64,000 nt of DNA from Alphaproteobacteria bacterium (GCA_030065235.1 JASJDC010000005.1:186001-250000), one strand, 5' to 3'; positions 17,281 through 28,221 are shown, numbered from the stretch's first letter. Made by a program: numbers and translations. Notes: generated by a model from the sequence alone, not told the origin.

Positions 17281-20244
17281 ATGCGATGGGCCTTGGGCCT
17301 GATCGGCGCGGTGGCGGCCTTGGCGGTCGCGGCGTTGTTCGTCGCGCCCGCCGTGATCGACTGGGACGATCAGAAAGAACGCCTCACCGCGGTCTTTGAG
17401 GATGCGACAGGGCTGACCCTAGAGATAGACGGCGGCCTCGATGTCGATCTGTTCCCGCGCCCGCGTCTGACCATGTCGCGCCTGACGGTTCAGGCGTCGC
17501 CGCGGGATGTCGGGCCGGCGACGAACACGGGCGGGCTCTTCGGCCTCGAGTCGGCGACGATTCGATGGGCGCGCGTGGTCTTTACCCTGTCGGACCTGAT
17601 GCGCGGCGATTTGAATGTCACGCGGATCGAATTGGTAGAACCCGCTTTTGCGTTTCGCAGTCTGTCGGTTGAACCCACGCCAAGCCCGGCGCGGAGTGAG
17701 GCGGCGTCCAACGCAGAGCCGCCGGACGGCGCGATTGGAGAAAGGCCGGGCTGGCTGGATCCGGCGGTGATCCTGTCGATCCAAGACGGCGCGCTCATTC
17801 ATCGCCCAGATGATCAGGCGGAAGGCGCGATTCTCGCGGCCGCGATGTCCGGAACCGTTGCCGCGCCCGGCGTCGGTCGTCGCTACAGCGTCGATCTGCA
17901 AGCGATCGTCGATGGCGCGCCGCTGGCGCTTGAACTGCGCGTCGCGCCGCCCTCCGCGTCGCGATCCGAGGCGGGCGCCGCCCTGGCTGCAACGCTGACC
18001 GCGGCGGATACGGGCGCGGTGGCCAGTGCGACGGGCCTTTGGCGGCCCGTCGACGGCGGTCATTTGGCTTTTGACGGTCGCGTCACGGCCGACGCGCCAC
18101 GCCTCGCGCCGCTATTGGCGCGGCACGCTGCTGAGATCGATCGGTTTGCGCCTTTTGACGGCGGCGTCAGGGTGGAGGGCGCGCTACAGTTCGATAGCTT
18201 GCGCCGTCTGGCCTCGGCGCCGGAATTTCGGATCGACGGCAACGGACTATCGGCCGTCATGTCCCTGGAGATGGATTGGCGGTCGCGGCCCAAACTGGAC
18301 CTGAAAGGAAGGATATCGCGCCTCGATCTGGATGCGTTGGCCCGTGACGAAGACCCCGTGAGAACCGACTTGGATCAGGGCGTTCTGGAGGCAGCGCGCC
18401 AAGCAAGCGGCGCGTCTTCCGATGGCCCTGTCCAGGATAATGTGGCGCGCCGATTGGAGTCCTTACAGGGCGGCGACAGCCTGTTGGCGTTGTTGGGCCG
18501 CAGCGGTTTCGACGCCTCGATTGATATCGTCGCAGCGGGCGCCCGTTTTCGCGATACGCTGCTGCGGCGTCTCGCTCTGCGCGCCACCCTGGAATCCGGC
18601 GCCCTGACCGTCGAGGAGTTGAGCGCGTCGTTGCCGGGCGGCGCCGATATCGCCCTGGCGGGATTCGGCGACCTGACCGGCGATGCGAAACTGCTCGAAG
18701 GGAACGCCAGCCTGCGGGCCGATGACCTCACCCGCCTGTTGGCCTGGCTCGGCGCGCCGCCCCTGCCGGTCGCGGCCGATCGTCTGAGGCGGCTTTCCCT
18801 GGTCAGCGGCGTCACCTTACGACCCGGTCGCTTCGACATCCGCGACGCGGCGATCGAGATTGACGATGTGACGGCGCGGGCGTCGGCGGCGTTGGCTTTC
18901 GCTGGCCGGTTGGGTCTTAGCGTCCGAGCGCGGATGGATCGCCTGAACCTGGACGCCTATCGGCCCGCCCCTGGCGGCGGGGTCTTCACGACTGGGAATA
19001 ACGCAGCGCCTAGGACCGGAACGTCGTCCACGGATAGCTCTCGATCAGGGTCTGAGGCGCAGGGCGCTGGTCTTTGGCGGGATGTCGACGGCTATTTGGA
19101 CCTGGGGGTCGATCAACTGACCATTTTCGGCGCCTCGGCCGCCGGGGTTCAGGCGGTGGTGCGGTTTCAATCGGGTCTCGGGACGCTTGAGTCGCTGGAG
19201 ATCGCCGACCTGGCGGGCGGCGCCTATCGCGCCACAGGGCAATGGCCGCTGGCGTCAGGAGCGCAAGGCGGCCGAGCCCCGCCGGACGGCGTCTTTAATC
19301 TGTCCGGCGCGGCGTCCAGCTATGGCAGGCTGGCGGCCACGCTGGGCGCGCCTGATTTCCTGTCGCGGCAATTGCGGTTGATGGGACCCGGAACGGTCGC
19401 CGGGGAGTGGCGGCTTTCGCGCCGTGGCGAGGATCGGCTCACTCTTCAGTTGGAGGCGGAACGGGGCGCTGTGGGCGCGACATTGACCAGCATGCCGGAC
19501 CGGGCGGGTGCGCTCCTCTTAGAAGCAGCAGCCTTCGAGACCGAGGAAATCGCGTTAAGCGATGGATCGGCGACAGTTGTGGCCGACCTGACTGGAGGGC
19601 TCGTTATCGAAGACGCCCGGGCGGCTTTGAATGGCGGGGTGTTGGCGCTGGACGGCGCGCTGCGCAGGAATGATGGGTTCTACCGCGCCGAGGCGTCCTT
19701 CGACCTCAAAGGCTTGTCGCTCGAGCGAACGGCGGGCGACCTGAATGGCGCGCTGGGCGTCGCTGGGTCTTTGGACGCCAAGGGCGCCCTTACGGCGCGC
19801 GCGGCTGATGTTCGCGGCCTGGCCTCTTCGTTGGAGGGCCGTGTCGCGCTGACCGGAACCGCACGCGCGGTTCTGGGCCCGCCGGCCTCGACCATTGTCC
19901 GCGTGCGATCCGTCGAAGCGGTGCGGGCCGCGCTGAGCGCCGGTTTCGCTGACCCAGGAGCGTCCTATGGCGGCTCGATGACCCTGACGCCCGGCGCTGT
20001 CGAGATCGGTCCGATCACGGCGACCGGAACGGACGGCGCCACCCTTGTGGTTGCGGGCGCGTGGCGACCCGCTTCAAGCGAAATTCAAGCCGAGGTTCGA
20101 TATGCCGGCGCGCCGGACGCGCCTGCATCGGGTGCGGCGTCGTCCGACAGGCTGGCGTCGGCGCTGTTACGCCTATCCGGCCCTTCGAATCGGCCGAGCC
20201 TTAGTCTGGTCAGCGTACGCTATGCGTCGGATGCGCGGGAATAG
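17281..20244 (+). CDS. AsmA-family protein, large
   Basis: This 987-residue protein has one N-terminal membrane anchor (about 4-24) followed by an AsmA N-terminal domain; the motif TGLTLEIDGGLDVDLFPRPRLT is typical. The long beta-rich middle has many short strands, and an AsmA_2-like C-terminal region ends it. Such proteins are bridge-like factors in the envelope linked to phospholipid transport and outer-membrane assembly. The start at 17281 is preferred over 17143 because GGAG lies 7 bp before it and the membrane anchor then comes first. A low-complexity stretch at about residues 585-605 may be a linker. Confidence 0.88.
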   Translation: MRWALGLIGAVAALAVAALFVAPAVIDWDDQKERLTAVFEDATGLTLEIDGGLDVDLFPRPRLTMSRLTVQASPRDVGPATNTGGLFGLESATIRWARVVFTLSDLMRGDLNVTRIELVEPAFAFRSLSVEPTPSPARSEAASNAEPPDGAIGERPGWLDPAVILSIQDGALIHRPDDQAEGAILAAAMSGTVAAPGVGRRYSVDLQAIVDGAPLALELRVAPPSASRSEAGAALAATLTAADTGAVASATGLWRPVDGGHLAFDGRVTADAPRLAPLLARHAAEIDRFAPFDGGVRVEGALQFDSLRRLASAPEFRIDGNGLSAVMSLEMDWRSRPKLDLKGRISRLDLDALARDEDPVRTDLDQGVLEAARQASGASSDGPVQDNVARRLESLQGGDSLLALLGRSGFDASIDIVAAGARFRDTLLRRLALRATLESGALTVEELSASLPGGADIALAGFGDLTGDAKLLEGNASLRADDLTRLLAWLGAPPLPVAADRLRRLSLVSGVTLRPGRFDIRDAAIEIDDVTARASAALAFAGRLGLSVRARMDRLNLDAYRPAPGGGVFTTGNNAAPRTGTSSTDSSRSGSEAQGAGLWRDVDGYLDLGVDQLTIFGASAAGVQAVVRFQSGLGTLESLEIADLAGGAYRATGQWPLASGAQGGRAPPDGVFNLSGAASSYGRLAATLGAPDFLSRQLRLMGPGTVAGEWRLSRRGEDRLTLQLEAERGAVGATLTSMPDRAGALLLEAAAFETEEIALSDGSATVVADLTGGLVIEDARAALNGGVLALDGALRRNDGFYRAEASFDLKGLSLERTAGDLNGALGVAGSLDAKGALTARAADVRGLASSLEGRVALTGTARAVLGPPASTIVRVRSVEAVRAALSAGFADPGASYGGSMTLTPGAVEIGPITATGTDGATLVVAGAWRPASSEIQAEVRYAGAPDAPASGAASSDRLASALLRLSGPSNRPSLSLVSVRYASDARE

Positions 20245-20255
20245 ATTGGCGGAGC

Positions 20256-20531
20256 CTATTGGGCGAGATTGGACTGCAAAACGAACGTGCGTATGGCGCT
20301 CGATAGATTGCCGGAGCGTCTCGTATCGATTTCCGTGACCAGATGGTTCACCGAAACGCCACGCGCTATCGCGGCGAGGCGCAGCTGCTCCCAGAATATG
20401 TTCTCGAGGCTGACGCTGGTGCGGTGGCCAGCGATGACGACAGACCGTTTGCGGATCCGGCTTTGATCGCCCAAAGCTTGGGTCGACAAGTTTGGCCCCA
20501 AGCCGGGAAGCTCTTTCGCGATTCTATGCAC
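20256..20531 (-). CDS. Ribbon-helix-helix domain protein
   Basis: This protein of up to 91 residues contains RKRSVVIAGHRTSVSLENIFWEQL, matching the RHH_4 family (arylsulfate sulfotransferase-like RHH proteins of alphaproteobacteria). The likely DNA-binding strand is RSVVIAGHRTSVSL and two helices follow. The annotated GTG start gives about 29 extra N-terminal residues without family resemblance. A TTG nearer the domain is an alternative start. The role is unknown, presumably transcriptional control. Confidence 0.75.
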   Translation of the reverse strand: MHRIAKELPGLGPNLSTQALGDQSRIRKRSVVIAGHRTSVSLENIFWEQLRLAAIARGVSVNHLVTEIDTRRSGNLSSAIRTFVLQSNLAQ

Positions 20532-20708
20532 AGGTTCCGTCCTTCGAGTGATGCGACCGCGCGGCGCGGCCTTCGATTGGGACAGGCGTATAATCGCCGC
20601 CAGTTAATAATTAGTGACCAGTCGGCGATTTGTGATTCTTCTTCGCGACTCGCGGTTTCGATGATCGGACCGGGCCAATGCGTTCATCGCGCCCAATGCG
20701 AACGGCCT

Positions 20709-21440
20709 TCAATCCGGGGCCGCGCTGACAAAAAACCGCGTCGCGGCGGACGCCGCTTCCGACAAGGCCTGATCCTCGGTCCGGCCCGACTTCTTGCGCG
20801 GCTTCAAGTCATGATCGCCGTCTTCGACCCAATACAGCGTCACGGTTTCCGGCAACCGATAGGCGGCCGTCTCCTCCCGCGCGCCGAATCGGTCGCGGGT
20901 TCCCTGGCAGATCAGCGCCGGCCGTTTCAGCGCCGGCAAGTGATCGATCCGAAGCGAGGCCGGTTTTCCAGGCGGATGAAACGGGTAGCCCAGACACAGG
21001 ACGCCTGCCAATTTCTGTTGTGAGACCCCGAGCAGAGTCGCAAAAGGGCTCAGCTCGTCAGGTTTGTCGGCCGCCAACAAGGTCGCCATGCGCCCGCCCA
21101 TTGATTTGCCGCCGATGAACAACCGGTCGGCCCCCGGAAACTTGTCCGTGGCGACCATGTTCACGATGTCGGCGAACCGCTGTAGCAGCTTAGGGGCTCG
21201 GTCAGGCGGTCGGCGAACGCCGTCGAACCGGCGCCGGGTCATATAGCTGAATTCGAACCGAACGACGGCCAGGGACAGGCTGGCGGCGTGCGCCGCGGCG
21301 ATCAGTTTTTCGCTCATACTGTCCATGAACGGGGTTTCCATACCAGCGCCGGCGCCATGGGCGAAGACAAAGACGGCCTGCGGACTGTCCGCGCCGTCTA
21401 TTCTCAGGGCCGAATCGGCGATCGGATCGTCCATGCTCAT
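20709..21440 (-). CDS. Alpha/beta hydrolase (KANL3/Tex30-like)
   Basis: This 243-residue alpha/beta hydrolase has the oxyanion-region motif FAHGAGAGMETPFM, the nucleophile elbow GGKSMGGRMA, and DGDHDLKPRKKSG carrying the catalytic His and nearby Asp. This combination marks the KANL3/Tex30-like family, whose substrates are unknown. Two adjacent methionines (21440 and 21434) are possible starts. The gene stands alone. Confidence 0.85.
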   Translation of the reverse strand: MSMDDPIADSALRIDGADSPQAVFVFAHGAGAGMETPFMDSMSEKLIAAAHAASLSLAVVRFEFSYMTRRRFDGVRRPPDRAPKLLQRFADIVNMVATDKFPGADRLFIGGKSMGGRMATLLAADKPDELSPFATLLGVSQQKLAGVLCLGYPFHPPGKPASLRIDHLPALKRPALICQGTRDRFGAREETAAYRLPETVTLYWVEDGDHDLKPRKKSGRTEDQALSEAASAATRFFVSAAPD

Positions 21441-21623
21441 ATCGACCGAGTTCTAGGAGGTCTGTCCCGTAGCGCCGCCGCTCAGACCGCCAGGTGAGAC
21501 TAGCCGCCTGCGATTGGTCCGAAAAGCCGGACAGATAGTAAGGCCCTGTTAACAAATTGCGGGGATACTGCGTTTACTGTATTACCTTCTGGTCATGTGC
21601 CGCGCGCCGACTGGGCCGAACAA

Positions 21624-21651
21624 TTGAACGCCGGGCGATTGGCGCTAGATA
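21624..21651 (+). promoter_or_regulatory. Possible promoter of the CheW-fusion gene
   Basis: TTGAAC (21624-21629) and TAGATA (21646-21651) are separated by 16 bp and lie about 75 bp upstream of the ATG at 21725. The match to a housekeeping promoter is fair, not strong. Confidence 0.35.
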
Positions 21652-21724
21652 CAGGCTTGTTGAAAAATGCGGCGCCGCTCGCCCAGGGGCCGACGCCGGA
21701 AACGGTCAGAATAAGGGGTAGGCG

Positions 21725-22828
21725 ATGTCGAGCTTAGTCGTGGCGGACAGCACGGAACTGTCGACGACCGATGAAGAACAACTGGTCACCATGATGGTGG
21801 ACGGGCAGTTGTTCGGCATCCCGATCCTGAAGGTTCAGGATATCGTCGAGCCGGACCAGATCACCCCGGTGCCTTTGGCGCCCGCCGCGATCGCCGGCGT
21901 TTTGAATTTGCGCGGCCGGATCGTCACTGTGATCGATCTACGCGAGTTGCTGGGCGCGCGGGTGTCCGACGACGAAAAACAGATGAGCGTCACGGTCGAG
22001 CATAAGGGCGATCTCTATACGCTTCTGGTCGATTCAATCGGCGATGTGCGGTCGCTGCGCAAACGCGATTTTGATAAGCCGCCAGCGACCCTGGAAGAGA
22101 ATATGCGCCGTTTATCCTCTGGCATCTTCGGCTTGGAAGACACGCTGCTGGTGGTTTTGGACGTCGATCGCATCCTCGATGAAGAAACCATCATGAAGAG
22201 CCCGCGCCGGACCCGGCGCCGGCGGGTGAAGAAAGCGACAGCGCTGGACATGGGGACGGGGACTGCGACGAAACCGGCGAACGACGAACCGTCACAGGAC
22301 GCGCCGAAACTCGAAGCTGACAATTCAAAAACCCCGGCCGCATCGCGTGATGCGGCGCTGAGCCTGGATGAGGCGCCGGCAAATGACATCGCGGCGAAAC
22401 CGGAAACGCGTCCTGTTGAAGAAACGCCCGTGTCATCCGCCCCCGCCAGCGCGTCCGCCGGCGGCGGTCTGACTGACCTGCTGGGCGGTGCGGCGAAAGC
22501 GAGCGGCCTGATCGACAGCGTATACGACCTGTCCATGGCCGACGCGACGCTGAACCATTTCGCCGAAGGTGAAGACCTCCACGCCGTGAAGGAAGGTTTC
22601 CGCGCCTATTCCCTGGCGGCTTTGGGCGCGTCCGCTGCCGCCAGCGTCGACGATCTGAAAGTAATCCTGGATCTGTTGGTCCGTGAGCAGGGGCTGGACG
22701 ACGATCACTTCATCGCGCTGGCCAAACACGCCAATGAGGTGATGTCAAAAGCGCGCGTCGACGCCGCCGCCTGCCACGCCGTCCTGGAGATCATCGACGC
22801 CCTGCGCAACGCGGTGGTCAAGCATTAG
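21725..22828 (+). CDS. CheW domain fused to a truncated-globin-like domain
   Basis: This 367-residue protein starts with a CheW coupling domain (about 15-155), including FGIPILKVQDIVEPDQITPVP and GVLNLRGRIVTVIDLRELLG, the segments that contact receptors and CheA. A basic patch RRTRRRRVKK (161-170) and an Ala/Pro/Glu-rich linker follow. The C-terminal part (about 247-365) lines up with group I truncated haemoglobins: LGG, then DSVY, then DATLNHFAEGEDL, YSLAALG, GLDDDHF, and a final helix ending LRNAVV. The position where the proximal histidine should be appears to be V319, so haem binding is doubtful. No other chemotaxis gene is nearby. The CheW call is firm; the globin call is pattern recognition. 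Confidence 0.85.
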   Translation: MSSLVVADSTELSTTDEEQLVTMMVDGQLFGIPILKVQDIVEPDQITPVPLAPAAIAGVLNLRGRIVTVIDLRELLGARVSDDEKQMSVTVEHKGDLYTLLVDSIGDVRSLRKRDFDKPPATLEENMRRLSSGIFGLEDTLLVVLDVDRILDEETIMKSPRRTRRRRVKKATALDMGTGTATKPANDEPSQDAPKLEADNSKTPAASRDAALSLDEAPANDIAAKPETRPVEETPVSSAPASASAGGGLTDLLGGAAKASGLIDSVYDLSMADATLNHFAEGEDLHAVKEGFRAYSLAALGASAAASVDDLKVILDLLVREQGLDDDHFIALAKHANEVMSKARVDAAACHAVLEIIDALRNAVVKH

Positions 22829-22880
22829 GGCGCGTAGCCGCGTCGTAGGTACGCCAATCACGTTGAGGTTTTCGGGCTTT

Positions 22881-22904
22881 CGATGCGCAAGCGAATGCGC
22901 ATCG
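22881..22904. repeat. 8-bp stem-loop between convergent genes
   Basis: CGATGCGC and GCGCATCG form a perfect inverted repeat with an 8-nt loop, between the CheW-fusion gene and the convergent tfoX-like gene. There is no adjoining T-run, so a terminator role is uncertain. Confidence 0.35.
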
Positions 22905-22926
22905 CAAACCATGCGTCTCCGTCGAT

Positions 22927-23298
22927 TTAAGCCCTCCCGCTAGAGCGCGGCCGTTTCGGCTTTTTCTTGGCGGCGGCGCGCAGGGCCGCCTCGAAGGCGC
23001 GGGCGCGCCAAGTCTCCAGTTCGTCCGGGTCTTCCAGTGCGTCGGGCGGGCACCGCCAATAGGACAGCGCGACCGGTTTCCCGCCTTTCTCATAAAGGAA
23101 GGGCGTCATGCCCACGGCCTCGAAATCGGATTGGGAGACAGCGTCGGCTTTCCAATAGAGCGTGTCGTCAGCGATCAGCCCGATCATGATCCCCTCCTGG
23201 AACAGGCCGGCGCCGCCGAACATGCGCTTGAAACTCACTGGCGCGCGCAATTGATCCCGCAGGAAGGATTCGAATTCAGACTCGGTCGGCTTTGGCAT
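22927..23298 (-). CDS. TfoX/Sxy N-terminal domain protein
   Basis: This 123-residue protein contains the TfoX N-terminal domain: SFKRMFGGAGLFQEGIMIGLIADDTLYWKAD. Full-length TfoX/Sxy activates competence genes in gammaproteobacteria, but this protein lacks the C-terminal TfoX domain. It ends in a basic tail (KKKPKRPRSSGRA). Single-domain versions are common in alphaproteobacteria and have no assigned role. It is 15 bp downstream of the phosphatidyltransferase gene and probably co-transcribed. Confidence 0.85.
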   Translation of the reverse strand: MPKPTESEFESFLRDQLRAPVSFKRMFGGAGLFQEGIMIGLIADDTLYWKADAVSQSDFEAVGMTPFLYEKGGKPVALSYWRCPPDALEDPDELETWRARAFEAALRAAAKKKPKRPRSSGRA

Positions 23299-23313
23299 TT
23301 CAGAGGTTCCGCC

Positions 23314-23922
23314 TCAATCCCGGAAGGTCGTGATGGCGGCGGCGATGCGGGTTCCCGTGGTGATCCAGCAGAGCCCGCCAAATATCCAGGCTAGGATCGG
23401 GAAATGCTGGGGCAGTAGGCAACAGAGCAGGAAAAAGACGATGGTCTCGGTCCCCTCGGTCAGCCCGCCGAGATAGTAGAAGCTCTTCTTGCCGCGGATA
23501 TCGGTCGTGATCCGACGCTTCTCCGCGACGATGGCGTAGGCGAGGAAACTCGACCCGGTGCCGATGAAGCTGAGCAGCAGGAACGCGGCCGGCAGTGCGT
23601 AAAGCTCGGGCGCGTAGACCGCGAAGCCGAACGGGATCGCGCCGTAGAAGATGAAGTCGCCCACAATGTCGAGATAACCGCCGAGATCGCTGGTCGTTGT
23701 CCGGCGGGCGACCGCGCCGTCCAACCCGTCGAAAATCCGGTTGATCGCGATCAGAATCAAGGCCGGCCAGAAGGCGCCGACGGCGATACAGGCCGCCGCG
23801 GCGATTCCGGGTAAGAAACCGATCATCGTGACCGCGTTGGCCGACAGGCCGACCGCGACCGCCCAGCGCGCCGCCGCCATCAGCGGCGGGTCGATGACTC
23901 TGCGGAGGGCGGCGTCAAACAC
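23314..23922 (-). CDS. CDP-alcohol phosphatidyltransferase family protein
   Basis: This integral-membrane enzyme of about 202 residues transfers a phosphatidyl group from a CDP-alcohol to an acceptor alcohol. The catalytic motif reads FDGLDGAVARRTTTSDLGG, then YLDIVGD, retaining all four aspartates, with one residue fewer than usual in the variable spacer. Five to six membrane helices are visible. The start is set at the GTG at 23922, 17 bp after the stop of the upstream membrane protein; a longer frame would overlap that gene. The acceptor is not identifiable. Confidence 0.85.
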   Translation of the reverse strand: MFDAALRRVIDPPLMAAARWAVAVGLSANAVTMIGFLPGIAAAACIAVGAFWPALILIAINRIFDGLDGAVARRTTTSDLGGYLDIVGDFIFYGAIPFGFAVYAPELYALPAAFLLLSFIGTGSSFLAYAIVAEKRRITTDIRGKKSFYYLGGLTEGTETIVFFLLCCLLPQHFPILAWIFGGLCWITTGTRIAAAITTFRD

Positions 23923-23939
23923 GGTTCTCGAGCGCGCGC

Positions 23940-24389
23940 CTACCGGCGTCGTTTCAGGACAGCGTCCAGAGACCAATGATCGCGATGGCGCAACAGCCAG
24001 AGTGCGAGCATGGCGCATAGCGCGCAGAGCGACACGGTGACATTGCGGTTGACCGGAAAGCCCTTGTCGTTGATCTCGAACGGGTCGAGATATTTAGGCA
24101 ACTGTCGATACACGCTAAAGGCGTGGATAGCCGCCAGGAAGGCGTAGCTGTAAAGGCGCGCAAAACCGATGAACACGCAGAGGCAGATGACCACCTGCAG
24201 ACCCGCAACGATCATGACGGTGGTCAGGTCGATTTCGATCTTGTCGATCCATTTGACCAGGCTCTGATACTGCTCCGGCGCGAGCAGCTTGTTCACCGCC
24301 CAGACGAAGATGAACCAGGCGCAGCCGAAGCGCAGGATCAATAGCGCCAGCGCTTCGGTCGTGTGGGGCGAAAGTGGCGATCGCATCAT
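23940..24389 (-). CDS. DoxX-like integral membrane protein
   Basis: This 149-residue protein has four predicted membrane helices (about 12-35, 57-75, 78-95 and 117-135) and a basic C-terminus. The opening ALLILRFGCAWFIFVWAVNKLLAPEQY is reminiscent of DoxX/MauE-type proteins, but the resemblance is weak. It lies 22 bp downstream of the fumarase gene and just before the phosphatidyltransferase gene, so the four minus-strand genes may form an operon. Function is not known. Confidence 0.65.
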   Translation of the reverse strand: MMRSPLSPHTTEALALLILRFGCAWFIFVWAVNKLLAPEQYQSLVKWIDKIEIDLTTVMIVAGLQVVICLCVFIGFARLYSYAFLAAIHAFSVYRQLPKYLDPFEINDKGFPVNRNVTVSLCALCAMLALWLLRHRDHWSLDAVLKRRR

Positions 24390-24411
24390 CAGTGCTCCGA
24401 ACGGCGGCGGG

Positions 24412-26028
<1,617 letters not shown>

Positions 26029-26202
26029 GAAGTTTCTCCTCGAACCGGGCTGTCTGCGCCGCTCGGAGAGCCGCGCTGCGCCCGGAAGTCATTCAGCCAG
26101 AATCGCGGGAAGGCGAAATAGGGGCGGTTACAGCGACCACGAAACCGCGGGCGATCCGGGACGTCTGTCATGATCGCGCCAGGGGCGGATCGATAGCAAC
26201 AC

Positions 26203-26754
26203 TTACTTCTTCCGAAACGCGTCCAGCGTGACGACGTTGTCCTGCGCTTCTGCTGCGGCGTCCTCGTTTTGCCCGCTCTCCGCACCGTCGGACGGCGCGC
26301 GGTCGCCGAAGTCAGCCGCTTCAACTTGCCCGGTCTTGGGATCTCCCGCGTCGGTCTCGTCTTCTGCGGACCCGTCTTCTGAACCGTCCTCACGCAGATT
26401 GGCCGCGCTGAACTGAACCGCGAAATTGACCGAGGGATCGGCGAAGGTGATCAACGCCTCCATCGGGATGCGCAGGCGCTCGCGCTTTTGATTGAAGCTC
26501 AGATCGACCTCAATCGCATCCTCGGTCACTTCGAGGTTCCAGAATTGGTGCTGAAGGACGATGGTCATTTCGCGCGGGTAACGCGCATGCAGATGGTCCG
26601 GCAGGATCACGCCGTCCATATCTGTCCGGAAGGTGACGTAGAAATGGTGGTCGCCAGGCAGCGGCTCCTGAACGGCGAGACCAAGCGCTTGCCGGACAAC
26701 GCCCCGCATCGCTTCCTCCACCATGACATTATAGCCCATTAGGTCTTCGGCCAT
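26203..26754 (-). CDS. sspB: SspB, ClpXP adaptor (alpha-type)
   Basis: This 183-residue adaptor tethers ssrA-tagged proteins to ClpXP. The N-terminal domain runs YNVMVEEAMRGVVRQALG, then FYVTFRTDMDGVILPDHLHARYP and MTIVLQHQFWNLEV, matching the alpha-type SspB substrate-binding fold. It is followed by an acidic, disordered linker rich in Asp/Glu/Gly/Ser. A short C-terminal ClpX-binding peptide ends VVTLDAFRKK. The start at 26754 (MAEDLMGYN) matches family usage. Its substrate tag is encoded by the tmRNA gene about 2 kb away. Confidence 0.92.
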   Translation of the reverse strand: MAEDLMGYNVMVEEAMRGVVRQALGLAVQEPLPGDHHFYVTFRTDMDGVILPDHLHARYPREMTIVLQHQFWNLEVTEDAIEVDLSFNQKRERLRIPMEALITFADPSVNFAVQFSAANLREDGSEDGSAEDETDAGDPKTGQVEAADFGDRAPSDGAESGQNEDAAAEAQDNVVTLDAFRKK

Positions 26755-27036
26755 GACCGAACGTCGCCTCTCCACCGCTTTGGAACACTGTCGCTACCCC
26801 GGCCCCCCGCGCGACGCGTAGACTATATCGCCTCCTTGTCGGCGGAGTCGAGGTCCAGAGCCTAAAAGGCGTGGCATGGCGCGGCGCCGGCGGACGCGAC
26901 CCCTCGGCGCGGTCGTCGGTACACTGTGTTTACCTTCTCTTAAGCTTTCGTGAATATACTTGTGGCAGGTTGACGGAGTCTGGGTCGTTCTTCGGGACAG
27001 GCCGGGCTGATTGCACAGGCGCGCGGAGCACAGTTT

Positions 27037-28221
27037 TTGACGGAAACGCCTCTCTCTTCCGATTTCGCCCTCAGCGTCCTGGACTCAATTCAGGACACAG
27101 CGGTCGTGATTGATCGGGAAGGGGTCATCGTGTTGGCGAACGAGCCCTGGCGCGCTTTCGCAGAGTCTAACAGCGACGCCGATTGCCAAGTTCAGGTGGG
27201 TGCAACGACCGGTGTAGGATCGTCCTATTTCCGAGAAATGCGTCCCGAAGCAGGCGACCTGACCGGCGCGGGCGACGCGTTCGCCGGCGTCCGACAAGTG
27301 TTGGCGGGCGCGACGGAGCGGTTCGAGTTGGAATATCCGTGCCACGGGCCAACCGAGCGCCGGTGGTTTCGCATGTCGGCCGTCCCGGTCGCCGGAGAGC
27401 CCGGCTATGTGCTGATCCGTCATACCAATGTTTCGACCTTGCGCTACGCCAAGGAGGAACTGGTTCGGGCTAAGGAAGCGGCGGAGCGCGGCAATCTGGT
27501 GAAGAGCCGTTTTCTGGCCGCCATGAGTCATGAGCTCCGCACGCCGCTCAACGCCATTCTTGGGTTTTCCGAGACGATGATGTTGGGCGCGTTCGGCCCG
27601 ATCGGCGATCCGCGTTATGTAGATCATGCGCGGATCATTCACGATAGCGGCCAACATCTTCTGGCGGTTCTGAACGATGTTCTGGACATGGCGAAAATCG
27701 AAGCTGGGAAGATCGACGTTCATAAGGCCGAGCTGCGGCTGGCCCCGTTGCTCAAGACCTGCGTCGATTCGATGCGCTGCGACGCTGAGGCGCGCGGCCT
27801 GTCTTTCACCATCGACGCCGATCCCGCGCTCACATGTCATGCGGACGCGCGTTTGTTCAAACAGGTCGCGCTCAATCTGATCTCGAATGCTATTAAATTC
27901 AGCCCCAAAGGCGGGACGATCACGGTTGAAGGACGCGCGGCCGAAGACGGATCGGTGTCGGCTTCGTTCTGCGATCAGGGGCCGGGCATCCATCCAGACC
28001 AGATCGATACGGTCTTTCGCGAGTTTGAACAGACCGATCTGGGTCGCGAGGCTGGCGGGGCCGGCTTGGGACTGCCGATATCCGCCAATATCGCGCGCCT
28101 GCATGGCGGCGCCTTGACCGTCCAGAACCGCGTCTCGGGCGGGTTGCGGGCGACCATCACCCTGCCGCCGGCGCAAGACGCAAAGAGCCGCGCCAATAGT
28201 CGGACTGCGTCAGCTCGGTGA
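27037..28221 (+). CDS. Soluble PAS histidine kinase
   Basis: This 394-residue sensor kinase has no membrane segments. A PAS domain (about 12-130) is followed by HisKA with the phospho-acceptor H165 in MSHELRTPLN, then HATPase_c. The HATPase part shows the N box (NLISNAIKFSPKGG), DQGPGIHPDQ and GAGLGLPISANIARLHGG. Translation appears to start at TTG 27037, with a GGAG-like site upstream. No response regulator gene is adjacent, so this is an orphan kinase. It resembles the PleC/DivJ-like HisKA group common in alphaproteobacteria, but the pathway cannot be assigned. Confidence 0.9.
   Translation: MTETPLSSDFALSVLDSIQDTAVVIDREGVIVLANEPWRAFAESNSDADCQVQVGATTGVGSSYFREMRPEAGDLTGAGDAFAGVRQVLAGATERFELEYPCHGPTERRWFRMSAVPVAGEPGYVLIRHTNVSTLRYAKEELVRAKEAAERGNLVKSRFLAAMSHELRTPLNAILGFSETMMLGAFGPIGDPRYVDHARIIHDSGQHLLAVLNDVLDMAKIEAGKIDVHKAELRLAPLLKTCVDSMRCDAEARGLSFTIDADPALTCHADARLFKQVALNLISNAIKFSPKGGTITVEGRAAEDGSVSASFCDQGPGIHPDQIDTVFREFEQTDLGREAGGAGLGLPISANIARLHGGALTVQNRVSGGLRATITLPPAQDAKSRANSRTASAR

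Noticed and set aside
22881-22904. Bidirectional terminator between convergent genes
   Set aside because: Good stem but no T-run on either side; kept only as a repeat.
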